39,822 nt of DNA, from the NCBI GenBank assembly GCA_014799785.1, contig JAAVHI010000035.1, positions 1 through 39,822 of the forward strand. The letters are read 5' to 3'. Origin of the DNA: Ruminococcus sp. (GTDB lineage: Bacteria; Bacillota; Clostridia; Oscillospirales; Ruminococcaceae). This document shows, one piece after another, positions 6,167-13,658 of the stretch. Position numbers and translations under genes: made by a program. The first letter of the stretch is position 1. Each line of letters starts with the position of its first letter. The notes beneath the pieces are model-generated. The model was not told the origin of the DNA. It ran no database searches and saw nothing but the letters and a program-made list of their open reading frames with translations.

Positions 6167-7360
6167 TTACTTGATAATGCTGAGCAGTACGCCAGCGGCA
6201 ACCGCGGAGCCGATAACGCCTGCAACGTTGGGTCCCATAGCGTGCATGAGCAGGAAGTTTGTGGGGTTCTCCTGCGCGCCCACCTTCTGGGAAACACGTG
6301 CAGCCATAGGAACTGCGGATACGCCTGCCGAACCGATAAGCGGATTTACCTTGCCCTTTGTGGCAATGTACATAAGCTTTCCGAACAGTACGCCTGCGGC
6401 AGTACCGATACTGAACGCGATAACGCCGAGGAAGATAACCTTTGCAAAGGAAAGGTTGAGTATCTTGTCAGCCTGTGTTGTTGCGCCGACGGATACGCCG
6501 AGGAAGATAGTTACAATGTTCATAAGCGCGTTCTGAGCCGTATCAACAAGACGGTTGCAGACGCCGCTTTCTTTCAGCAGATTGCCGAGCATGAGCATAC
6601 CAACCAGCGGAGCAGCCGAGGGAACAAGCAGAGAAATAACGATCGTTACAGCGATAGGGAAGATTACCTTTTCGGTTTTGGAAACGGTTCTGAGCTGTTC
6701 CATAACAACGGAGCGTTCCTTTTTGGTTGTGAGAAGCTTCATTATAGGAGGCTGAATGATAGGTACAAGAGCCATATAGGTGTACGCCGCAAGTGCGATC
6801 GTACCCGTATCAATTGTGTCGGTAGGCTTTAAAAGCTTACTGGAAACGTAAATTGCCGTAGGACCGTCCGCGCCGCCGATGATAGCGATGGAACCCGCTT
6901 CGGTAGCAGACATATTCAGCAGAGCCGCGCCGATAAAGGTAATGAAGATACCCGCCTGAGCGGCAGCTCCCAACAGGAAGCTTTTGGGGTTTGCAATAAG
7001 AGGGGAGAAGTCGGTCATAGTACCGATACCTAAGAAGATAAGTGGCGGATAGACCTGAAGCTTTACACCCAGATACAGCAGGTCAAGCAGACCGCCGTTT
7101 GTAAGTACGTTGAGAACGTCGATATGTCCCTCCTCGTTGATTATGAACAGGTCGGGGTTATAGAGTCCCGAAAGGGGGAGGTTGGTAAGAAGCATACCGA
7201 ATGAGATCGGCAGCAGCAGAAGCGGTTCAAAATTTTTAGCTATAGCAAGATACATGAACAAAAAAGAAATCAGGATCATTATGATCTCTTTTATTCCGAT
7301 AGCCGCGAAGCCGCTCGTCTCGGCGAGACTGACTATCGCTTCCTTAAATATCTCAAACAT
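6167..7360 (-). CDS. oadB: Sodium-pumping decarboxylase beta subunit (OadB/GcdB/MmdB family)
   Basis: A 397-aa polytopic inner-membrane protein that couples decarboxylation of a biotin-bound carboxyl group to Na+ export. It has about nine to ten TM segments. The hallmark GGADGPTAIYVSSKL motif carries the conserved Asp (residue 165) that binds Na+ in this family. The length is normal for the beta subunit. GAAAGGA precedes the ATG. The gamma subunit gene lies 30 nt upstream on the same strand. No alpha (carboxyltransferase) or biotin carrier gene is present, so the substrate (oxaloacetate, methylmalonyl-CoA or glutaconyl-CoA) cannot be told. The symbol denotes the family. Confidence 0.94.
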   Translation of the reverse strand: MFEIFKEAIVSLAETSGFAAIGIKEIIMILISFLFMYLAIAKNFEPLLLLPISFGMLLTNLPLSGLYNPDLFIINEEGHIDVLNVLTNGGLLDLLYLGVKLQVYPPLIFLGIGTMTDFSPLIANPKSFLLGAAAQAGIFITFIGAALLNMSATEAGSIAIIGGADGPTAIYVSSKLLKPTDTIDTGTIALAAYTYMALVPIIQPPIMKLLTTKKERSVVMEQLRTVSKTEKVIFPIAVTIVISLLVPSAAPLVGMLMLGNLLKESGVCNRLVDTAQNALMNIVTIFLGVSVGATTQADKILNLSFAKVIFLGVIAFSIGTAAGVLFGKLMYIATKGKVNPLIGSAGVSAVPMAARVSQKVGAQENPTNFLLMHAMGPNVAGVIGSAVAAGVLLSIIK

Positions 7361-7390
7361 TATAACATATCCTTTCTGTGTTTAGTAGCA

Positions 7391-7774
7391 TTAGAACGGG
7401 TTTGTGGATTCCCTTAACCCCGCCGAAGCCCATGCGTTTCTTGCAGGAACTCCGTTTGAAGCCGCTTTGACCGACTTTATTCTGTAGGACGTGCCGTCCG
7501 CCGCGCTCATCATTGCCACCGCAGCCGAAATAACTGCAATAATCTCGTCGTCGTCCGCAGACTGAGCCGGCTGAACGGTCTTGACAGCAGGGGAAGCGGC
7601 TTTCGCAGCGGGAGCGTCGGCAGGCTTTGCCGCCTTTTTATTTTTTTCAGCCGACTTGAAGAAGCTGCCGATAAGGCTTATAAAGGCGATAAGCAGGACA
7701 AGTCCCAGAAAAACCACAACAAGACCTGTGATCACTACGGCAAACACATAAGATAATTCCATTTGCATTCCCAT
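7391..7774 (-). CDS. oadG: Sodium-pumping decarboxylase gamma subunit (OadG family)
   Basis: The start is placed at 7774 because AAAGGAG (7783-7789) lies 8 nt before that ATG. A longer in-frame ATG at 7795 would place the RBS inside the gene. The product has 127 aa. One TM helix (about residues 8-33, YVFAVVITGLVVVFLGLVLL) is followed by an Ala/Pro-rich linker and a C-terminal segment with DDEIIAVISAAVAMM. The latter is typical of gamma subunits that stabilise the alpha-beta complex. It probably forms an operon with the beta gene, from the promoter at 7806-7834. Confidence 0.88.
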   Translation of the reverse strand: MGMQMELSYVFAVVITGLVVVFLGLVLLIAFISLIGSFFKSAEKNKKAAKPADAPAAKAASPAVKTVQPAQSADDDEIIAVISAAVAMMSAADGTSYRIKSVKAASNGVPARNAWASAGLRESTNPF

Positions 7775-7805
7775 AAAAAAGACTCCTTTAATCAATATCT
7801 AATTT

Positions 7806-7834
7806 ATTATAACTTATTTTGGCTAAATTTGCAA
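7806..7834 (-). promoter_or_regulatory. Promoter of the oadG-oadB operon
   Basis: Read leftward: TTGCAA (7834-7829), 17-nt spacer, TATAAT (7811-7806), 32 nt before the oadG start. Confidence 0.7.
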
Positions 7835-7943
7835 TATCTTTTTTGATAAAAAAATCACAATTTTTCATTTATTTTAAGTCTCAATTATGAACGCGTATCG
7901 GTTAATTGTTTGTTCACTAAAAATAAACATTTTTCTGCTTTTA

Positions 7944-7972
7944 TTGACATAAAAAAACATTTAAAATTAAAT
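7944..7972 (+). promoter_or_regulatory. Possible promoter of the MscS gene
   Basis: TTGACA (7944-7949) with a weak -10 TTAAAT 17 nt later, or TAAATA at 18 nt. The region is very A+T-rich, so the -10 is uncertain. Confidence 0.4.
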
Positions 7973-7999
7973 AAATAATCTATGAAAGGGTGCTTTTTC

Positions 8000-8797
8000 G
8001 TGTTAAGATTAATTGATTCCATTCTCGGCTTTATCCCTACGCTTCTGATGGCAATAATTGTTTTTGCTGTAGGATTTTTCCTCAATAAGGTCATTCTGAA
8101 CCTTTTTGCCAAGGGCGCAGAGCGCAGCAAGCTTGACCAGACCGTAAACAAGTTTTTGTCCTCAGTGATAAAAATCGTTGTTACCGCAATCGTTATCATT
8201 GTTGTACTTAGTATCCTCGGCATCCCAATGACCTCGATAATTACCGTGCTCGGCACAATGGGCGTTGCTGTAGGCCTTGCCCTCAAGGACAGCCTTTCCA
8301 ACGTTGCAGGCGGTGTTATTCTGCTTATCAACCGCACCATTAAGGTGGGAGACTATGTTGATATCGGCGGATATTCGGGTACAGTGGATGAGGTATCCAT
8401 TTTGTTTACAAAAATTACCACCGTTGACAACAAGGACATATTTATCCCAAACGGCACAGTTTCCACTTCGGCTATCACAAACTACAGCATGGAGGGCAAC
8501 AGACGCGTTGACCTTGTTTTCGGGATATCTTATGACAATGACCACAAAAAGGCTATCTCAGCTATTAACAGCGTGATCGAAAAGCACCCGCTTATTGTCA
8601 AAGAACCTGAATCCTTTGTACGTCTCGGTGAGCTTGGCGCAAGCTCCCTAAACATTACCGTAAGGGTCTGGACGAAAAACGCGGATTACTGGACGGTATA
8701 TTTTGACCTGATCGAACAGGTCAAGGAAAAGTTTGACGCGGAAAATATTGTTATTCCCTACAGTCAGATGGACGTTCACCTTATCGACAAGAAGTAA
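8000..8797 (+). CDS. MscS-family mechanosensitive channel
   Basis: The start is taken as GTG at 8000 because GAAAGGG (7984-7990) lies 9 nt before it. The ATG at 7982 has no ribosome site and overlaps that sequence. The product has 265 aa, close to the 286 of E. coli MscS. Three TM segments lie in the first 110 residues, the third being the Gly/Ala-rich pore helix (GTMGVAVGLALKDSLSNVAGG). A beta domain follows (VGDYVDIGGYSGTVDEVSI, IPNG) and then the alpha/beta cytoplasmic cage. It should release solutes on hypo-osmotic shock. Confidence 0.94.
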   Translation: MLRLIDSILGFIPTLLMAIIVFAVGFFLNKVILNLFAKGAERSKLDQTVNKFLSSVIKIVVTAIVIIVVLSILGIPMTSIITVLGTMGVAVGLALKDSLSNVAGGVILLINRTIKVGDYVDIGGYSGTVDEVSILFTKITTVDNKDIFIPNGTVSTSAITNYSMEGNRRVDLVFGISYDNDHKKAISAINSVIEKHPLIVKEPESFVRLGELGASSLNITVRVWTKNADYWTVYFDLIEQVKEKFDAENIVIPYSQMDVHLIDKK

Positions 8798-8801
8798 CGT
8801 C

Positions 8802-8839
8802 AAAACGGCGGTAAAGTTCAAAAGCTTTACCGCCGTTTT
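8802..8839. terminator. Bidirectional terminator between mscS-family gene and dapB
   Basis: A 15-bp stem, AAAACGGCGGTAAAG (8802-8816) with CTTTACCGCCGTTTT (8825-8839), and an 8-nt loop. It is flanked by A and T runs, so it can end both the channel gene and the convergent dap operon. Confidence 0.92.
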
Positions 8840-8853
8840 TATGCGTTTTTACA

Positions 8854-9615
8854 CTATTTTACACTGTCAAGAAGCGAAGCCATGTCGTAAAGTCCCGCAG
8901 GACATTCCGCAAGGAACACTGCGGCGTTTACCGAGCCCACAGCGAAAACCTCTTTGGAAGCCGCCGAGTGGGAGAGAGTGATAACCTCGTCACGTCCCGC
9001 AAAAATAATATCGTGTTCACCGACGATAGTGCCGCCCCTTACGGAGTGCATACCTATCTCGTTTTTCTCCCGCTTTTTCCGCTGGGAGTGCCTGTCGTAG
9101 ATGTACTGGTACTTGTTGTCAAGAGTCTCGTTTATCGCGTTTGCAAGCATGATCGCCGTTCCGCTTGGAGCGTCAATTTTTTGATTGTGGTGCTTTTCGA
9201 GAATTTCAATATCGAACTGTCCGCCGAGTACCTCCGCCGCCGTTTTTGCAAGCTTGCACAAAAGGTTTATGCCGAGTGACATATTAAACGTGAAGAATAC
9301 GGGTATCTGCTCTGCCGCCTTTTTGATAGACTCGATCTGTTCCTCGTTGTATCCCGTTGTGGCAATTACAACTGCCGTTCCCGTGGAAAGACAGTATTCA
9401 AGCAAATCGTTCAGACAGGACGGGTGGGAGTAGTCTATAATAACGTCGGGCTTCACGGGCAGCTCCTTTGGCTTTCCGTATATTTCAAAATCACCGTATT
9501 TTTCGGTATTAAGGTCAACTCCCGAAATGACCGTGCAGTCTGTTCTGTCCTTTATCACCGAGGAAATGACCCTGCCCATTTTTCCGTTTGCACCGCATAT
9601 TGTAACATTAACCAT
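8854..9615 (-). CDS. dapB: 4-hydroxy-tetrahydrodipicolinate reductase
   Basis: A 253-aa cytosolic enzyme that reduces the DapA product with NAD(P)H in the lysine/diaminopimelate pathway. The N-terminal Rossmann motif (CGANGKMGRVI) is followed by EILEKHHNQKIDAPSGTA, the family's catalytic His/Lys signature, and later SVRGGTIVGEHDI. The length is typical. GAAAGGA precedes the ATG. It is the last gene of the riboswitch-controlled asd-GNAT-dapA-dapB operon. Confidence 0.97.
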   Translation of the reverse strand: MVNVTICGANGKMGRVISSVIKDRTDCTVISGVDLNTEKYGDFEIYGKPKELPVKPDVIIDYSHPSCLNDLLEYCLSTGTAVVIATTGYNEEQIESIKKAAEQIPVFFTFNMSLGINLLCKLAKTAAEVLGGQFDIEILEKHHNQKIDAPSGTAIMLANAINETLDNKYQYIYDRHSQRKKREKNEIGMHSVRGGTIVGEHDIIFAGRDEVITLSHSAASKEVFAVGSVNAAVFLAECPAGLYDMASLLDSVK

Positions 9616-9631
9616 TTTATCAGTCCTTTCG

Positions 9632-9659
9632 ATATGTAAAGCTTGTTAACTTTACATAT
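9632..9659. repeat. Inverted repeat in the dapA-dapB spacer
   Basis: ATATGTAAAG (9632-9641) and CTTTACATAT (9650-9659) form a perfect 10-bp A+T-rich stem with an 8-nt loop, just upstream of dapB. No T-run follows. It could be an RNA processing or stability site, or an operator. Confidence 0.55.
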
Positions 9660-9714
9660 GTTATGCACTTGTTTGCTTGCCGCCTTAGTGTAAAGCCGCT
9701 CGCCTGTACATATG

Positions 9715-10605
9715 TTATTTGATTACTCCAACCGCTTTCATAGACTGCGCGAGAATATCTATCTTGCTCTGCTCCATTTTAAGCAGGGGAAGACGGCACT
9801 CTCCCGCCTTGAAGCCCATAAGGTTCATGGCTTCCTTAACGGGAATGGGATTTACGTCAATGAAAAGATTATTGCAAAGATCAAGGTATTTGATCTGAAG
9901 CTTTGCAGCCTCGGCAACGTTGTTGTCAAGACAAAGCTGTGCAATGTCGTGGGTCTCCTTGGGACAAACGTTGGAAAGCACGCTGATAACGCCCTTTCCT
10001 CCAAGAGCCATAATAGGTACTATCTGATCGTCGTTGCCGCTGTAAACGTCCAGCCTGTCGCCGCACTTCTCAACAATTTTTGCGATAGCGGAAATATTGC
10101 CGCTTGCCTCTTTGACCGCTACGATGTTCTTGTGGTTTGCAAGCACGTCATATGTATCAAGAGTAATGTTCACACCCGTACGTGAGGGGACATTGTACAG
10201 AATGATAGGTATGTTCACGCTGTCCGCAATGGCAGTGAAGTGAGCGATAAGTCCGCGCTGGGAGGTCTTGTTGTAGTAGGGTGTAACCACCAAAAGCGCG
10301 TCCGCGCCAAGCTTTTCCGCCTCAACGGAGAGATTGACCGCATAAGCCGTGTCGTTGCTGCCTGTACCTGCAATAACCGGAACACGCTTGTTTACGCGGT
10401 CAACGCAGTACTTGATGCACTCTATATGCTCCTCGTCGGTCATTGTTGCGGACTCGCCCGTAGTGCCGCAGACAACTATCGCGTCCGTGCTGTTCTCGAT
10501 CTGAAAGTCGATAATTCTGCCGAATTCGTCATAATTTATTGAACCGTCGGCATTCATTGGGGTGATTATCGCAACTCCCGCGCCTGTAAAAACAGTATTT
10601 TTCAT
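9715..10605 (-). CDS. dapA: 4-hydroxy-tetrahydrodipicolinate synthase
   Basis: A 296-aa TIM-barrel aldolase condensing pyruvate with aspartate semialdehyde. Visible signatures are GTTGESATM near the N-terminus, YYNKTSQRG, LYNVPSRTG with the catalytic Tyr, and VAVKEASGN with the Schiff-base Lys (residue 165). The length is typical. GAAAGGA precedes the ATG. The gene lies 19 nt after the GNAT gene in the lysine operon. Confidence 0.97.
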   Translation of the reverse strand: MKNTVFTGAGVAIITPMNADGSINYDEFGRIIDFQIENSTDAIVVCGTTGESATMTDEEHIECIKYCVDRVNKRVPVIAGTGSNDTAYAVNLSVEAEKLGADALLVVTPYYNKTSQRGLIAHFTAIADSVNIPIILYNVPSRTGVNITLDTYDVLANHKNIVAVKEASGNISAIAKIVEKCGDRLDVYSGNDDQIVPIMALGGKGVISVLSNVCPKETHDIAQLCLDNNVAEAAKLQIKYLDLCNNLFIDVNPIPVKEAMNLMGFKAGECRLPLLKMEQSKIDILAQSMKAVGVIK

Positions 10606-10624
10606 AAAAACGATCCTTTCCGAA

Positions 10625-11083
10625 TTATTTCAAATTTATGGTGTAGGTCAGCCAGCCGTCGTCGGAAATGTTTCCGCCGATCTTGTCGTAAAATTTTTGT
10701 GCAGATTTGTTCCAGTCAAGGCACTTCCATTCAAGCCGAGCGCAGTCCAGTTCCTCGGCGAGCCGCTTTGCTTCGGCAAAAAGAGCAGTGCCGATACCGC
10801 TGCCGCGCTTGCTGTCGTCAATAAAAACGTCCTCGATGTAAAAGACCCGTCTGCCGGAAAAAGTGGCGATCTTGTAGGTGTACCAGGTCATCATTCCCGC
10901 GGGAACGCCGTTCTGCTCGGCAATAACGACACGCAGACCGTTTTCCTCGTTCATAAGCCTGATAAGCTTTTCCTCTGTGATATTGCAGCTTTCGCTGAGC
11001 TTTTCGTATTCCGCAAGCTTTTTCAGATAGCCGATGATCAGTTCGGCGTCAGCGTCCGTACCTTTTCTAAGGATAATGTCCAT
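10625..11083 (-). CDS. GNAT-family N-acetyltransferase within the lysine operon
   Basis: A 152-aa GNAT protein. Acetyl-CoA binding motif A reads KRGSGIGTALFAEAKRLAEE, followed by LEWKCLDWNKSAQKFYDKIG. The sequence resembles diamine/spermidine N-acetyltransferase-like GNATs (YLKKLAEYEKLSE at the N-terminus), but the substrate is unknown. AAAGGAG precedes the ATG. It sits between asd and dapA and would be co-regulated by lysine. This hints at an amine or amino-acid substrate, but the link is only positional. Confidence 0.88.
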   Translation of the reverse strand: MDIILRKGTDADAELIIGYLKKLAEYEKLSESCNITEEKLIRLMNEENGLRVVIAEQNGVPAGMMTWYTYKIATFSGRRVFYIEDVFIDDSKRGSGIGTALFAEAKRLAEELDCARLEWKCLDWNKSAQKFYDKIGGNISDDGWLTYTINLK

Positions 11084-11140
11084 AACAAAGCTCCTTTATC
11101 GGAATATATTTGTATATTTTGGCGGGAAGCATGGTTTGTG

Positions 11141-11225
11141 ACCCGCCCCCTTGAGGGGGCTTTTGGAAGTTAATGCTTGCAAAATCATACTTTGGGGGTG
11201 ACTTCCGCTGCGGGGCGTTTCCCGC
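11141..11225 (-). repeat. Two-hairpin 3'-end element, copy A (after asd)
   Basis: An 85-nt element read leftward, starting directly after the asd stop codon. Hairpin 1 is GCGGG/CCCGC, then GTCACCCCCAAA, a linker containing GCAAGCATTAACTT, and hairpin 2 GCCCCC-TCAA-GGGGGC followed by GGGT. Related copies lie at 17600-17684 and 22331-22413, each at the 3' end of a gene in the same orientation. It may act as a terminator, RNA stabiliser or small mobile repeat. Confidence 0.8.
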
Positions 11226-12308
11226 TTAGTCAAAGTATCCCTTTGCTGCAAGAAGCTCAGCCATAAGAACGGCTCCTCCCGCCGCGCCGCGAAGCGTGTT
11301 GTGGGACAGGCACACAAACTTGTAGTCGTACTGCGTATCCTCGCGGAGACGTCCGATAGAAACAGCCATGCCGTTTTCAAGCATTCTGTCAAGCTTAGCC
11401 TGCGGACGGTTATCCTCCTCAAAGTAGTTCAGGAACTGCTTAGGAGCAGAGGGGAGGTCAAGCTCCTGAGGTACGCCGCTGAAATTTTTCCACGCTTCAA
11501 GCATCTGCTCCTTTGTGGGCTTCTTTTTAAAGGAAGCGAACACCGCAGCCGTGTGACCGTCCGAAACGGGAACGCGGAGGCACTGTGCCGTGATAGATGG
11601 AGAGTCCGCATTAACGATCTTGTCGCCCTCGATGTGACCCCATATCTTCAAAGGCTCCTGCTCGGATTTTTCCTCCTCGCCGCCGATAAAGGGAATAACG
11701 TTGTCAACTATTTCAGGCATTGTCTCAAAGGTCTTGCCTGCGCCGCTGATAGCCTGATAAGTGCATACCAGAGCCTTTTCCACGCCGAATTCTTCCATAA
11801 GAGGGTGCAGGGCAGGAACATAGCTTTGCAGCGAGCAGTTGGACTTTACTGCAATAAAGCCGCGCTTTGTGCCGAGACGCTTGCGCTGTGCGTTGATGAT
11901 CTCGATATGTTCGGGGTTTATCTCGGGCACAACCATCGGAACGTCGGGAGTACCTCTGTGCGCCGAGTTATTGGAAACTACGGGACACTCAGCCTTTGCG
12001 TAACGCTCCTCAAGAGCCTTTATTTCGTCCTTTTTCATGTCAACCGCGCAGAAAACAAAATCTACCATAGAGGCGATCTTGTCAATGTCGGCAGTTGCGT
12101 CCATAACGATCATATCCTTGATATTTGCGGGGATAGGGGAGGTCATAGCCCACTTTGCCCCTACAGCGTCCTCGTAGCGCTTTCCTGCGCTTCTGGGAGA
12201 AGCCGCAACAGCCACTACATTAAACCAAGGGTGATTTTCCAGCAGCAGGGAAAAACGCTGTCCCACCATGCCCGTGGCTCCGATAATGCCAACATTATAC
12301 TTTTTCAT
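11226..12308 (-). CDS. asd: Aspartate-semialdehyde dehydrogenase
   Basis: A 360-aa enzyme reducing aspartyl phosphate to aspartate semialdehyde. The N-terminal NADP motif is GATGMVGQRF. The catalytic Cys is at residue 158 in VKSNCSLQSY, and the substrate-loop sequence QAISGAGK follows. GATGMVGQRF and the length fit the archaeal/fungal-like branch of the family rather than the E. coli type. AAAGGAG precedes the ATG. It is the first gene behind the lysine riboswitch and feeds dapA downstream. Element copy A begins at the base after its stop codon. Confidence 0.96.
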   Translation of the reverse strand: MKKYNVGIIGATGMVGQRFSLLLENHPWFNVVAVAASPRSAGKRYEDAVGAKWAMTSPIPANIKDMIVMDATADIDKIASMVDFVFCAVDMKKDEIKALEERYAKAECPVVSNNSAHRGTPDVPMVVPEINPEHIEIINAQRKRLGTKRGFIAVKSNCSLQSYVPALHPLMEEFGVEKALVCTYQAISGAGKTFETMPEIVDNVIPFIGGEEEKSEQEPLKIWGHIEGDKIVNADSPSITAQCLRVPVSDGHTAAVFASFKKKPTKEQMLEAWKNFSGVPQELDLPSAPKQFLNYFEEDNRPQAKLDRMLENGMAVSIGRLREDTQYDYKFVCLSHNTLRGAAGGAVLMAELLAAKGYFD

Positions 12309-12347
12309 ACCAATATTGCTCCTTTAAATAAAAATTTACATAAAAAC

Positions 12348-12370
12348 AAAAAAATCGGTTGCAAACCGAT
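12348..12370 (-). terminator. Riboswitch-controlled terminator before asd
   Basis: Read leftward: ATCGGTT-TGC-AACCGAT, a 7-bp stem followed by a U-run (12353-12348). It lies between the lysine aptamer and asd, so lysine binding is expected to favour it and stop transcription. Confidence 0.8.
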
Positions 12371-12427
12371 CCATCATACTATATAATAGAAATACTGACA
12401 TTTTTATGCCAAAAGGCAAAGTCATGT

Positions 12428-12590
12428 CGATAGCACTCCATCACACGTGATGACAATTGCATACCTGTTCGATATGCAATCAGGAAACAGCCCGCCAAAC
12501 GGTTTCCTTCGGCAGTATTGCCTTTCCCGCGCCATACGGACGACCTCGGCGGTCTTTGGGACGGTACTGATCGTTACTGCGCCTCTATCG
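12428..12590 (-). promoter_or_regulatory. Lysine riboswitch (L box)
   Basis: Read leftward, the RNA begins CGATAGAGGCGC, contains GCCGAAGG in the middle and ends GTGATGGAGTGCTATCG. The ends close P1 (CGATAG with CTATCG). AGAGGCGC, GCCGAAG and GGAGTGCTATC are conserved L-box core blocks. Two internal arms are visible, GAAACCGTTTGGCGGGCTGTTTC and GATTGCATATCGAACAGGTATGCAATT in part. It lies upstream of asd-GNAT-dapA-dapB with a terminator 3' of it. Confidence 0.93.
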
Positions 12591-12604
12591 GTTAATTACT
12601 ATTT

Positions 12605-12633
12605 ATTATATACAAAACGTTCTGCTTTGTCAA
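12605..12633 (-). promoter_or_regulatory. Promoter of the lysine operon
   Basis: Read leftward: TTGACA (12633-12628), 17-nt spacer, TATAAT (12610-12605), directly upstream of the riboswitch. Confidence 0.9.
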
Positions 12634-12673
12634 TAGTTTTTAAAATATTTTATTTAAAAGGATCGTGTTAGAA

Positions 12674-13642
12674 ATGAAAAAGCTCATGAACTCATTGCTG
12701 CAAATAGCTGCCGCTGTAATTATTACGCTTTCCCTGTCGGGCTGTGTGGAATATTTGGACGAACCTGATGAAAGCTTTGCGGCTGAAAGTGCGGTATCAA
12801 TTTCCGAAACAACGGAAACCACGCCGCAGACTACCGAGACAGAACTTACCGAAACAACGACTGTCGCCGAACCCAAGCTTACGGAAACAACAACCACCGT
12901 TACCGAGACCGAGCAGACCGAAACAACTCGTGAAACAGCAGTCCCCGCAGAGCTGGACGGAGATTATCTCCAATGGGCGCAGACAGCCGCAGATACGGTT
13001 TACCGTTTCCTTAAAGAGGACAGGTATCATGCTAACGCTCCGGATATGTACAGATTTAGTTTTGCCGACCTGAATTTTGATGGAGTACCCGAAATCACTT
13101 TTTTTAACGGCGGTCAATGGGGCGGAGCAATGGCAGCGTGTACCCTTGAGGGAGATTTGTTATATAACTATTATTCAGCAATTTATAAAGAAAGCTATAT
13201 AGCCGCTGTTGACAGTGAAACAGGTGAAAATGTCATGCTGTTTGAGACAAGCGGCGGACATGGTTTTGAAGGTTACCATATGGTATATGCGCTGAATAAT
13301 GATGAGATTATTGAATTTAAAGAAGATATTATGTACGATTATGACGAAGAGGGAAACGACAGTATTGTAGGTTCGTATTTTTCTGTAAATAAAATAAAAT
13401 TCAGCGGCGAATTCGGAAGAATGCTGAATGATTTATATGATTTAAAGGATTTGATTGAGAAAAGTGATGACGGTGACGAGTTGTATCAAAAATATTTCGG
13501 AAAATATGAGGAATTATACAGATTTAATTCCGAAACGGAAATGATAAAAGTTCCCGACAGAGATAATTATACACTTGACGACGTTTATGCCTGCGTTTCG
13601 CAGATGATGAAAAAATATTCTGAAAACCTGCCGCAAAATTAA
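12674..13642 (+). CDS. Stalked lipoprotein of unknown function
   Basis: The start ATG at 12674 fits AAAAGGA (12656-12662). The 322-aa product has a lipoprotein signal with lipobox LSGC (Cys24). A Thr/Glu-rich stalk spans about residues 37-92, and a globular domain follows to the end. The domain contains FADLNFDGVPEITFF, a D-x-N-x-D-G pattern resembling the calcium loops of FG-GAP/VCBS repeats. It should sit on the outer face of the membrane. It is 16 nt before the barnase lipoprotein gene and shares its signal and stalk design, so the two are probably co-transcribed. The function is not recognised. Confidence 0.85.
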   Translation: MKKLMNSLLQIAAAVIITLSLSGCVEYLDEPDESFAAESAVSISETTETTPQTTETELTETTTVAEPKLTETTTTVTETEQTETTRETAVPAELDGDYLQWAQTAADTVYRFLKEDRYHANAPDMYRFSFADLNFDGVPEITFFNGGQWGGAMAACTLEGDLLYNYYSAIYKESYIAAVDSETGENVMLFETSGGHGFEGYHMVYALNNDEIIEFKEDIMYDYDEEGNDSIVGSYFSVNKIKFSGEFGRMLNDLYDLKDLIEKSDDGDELYQKYFGKYEELYRFNSETEMIKVPDRDNYTLDDVYACVSQMMKKYSENLPQN

Positions 13643-13658
13643 TTTAGGAGGAATTAAA

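Noticed and set aside
11301..12386. 361-aa plus-strand open frame opposite asd
   Set aside because: Antisense shadow of asd codon bias; asd on the minus strand has full motifs, riboswitch and ribosome site.
12447..12671. 74-aa plus-strand ORF
   Set aside because: It lies entirely over the lysine riboswitch and promoter, which explain the sequence.
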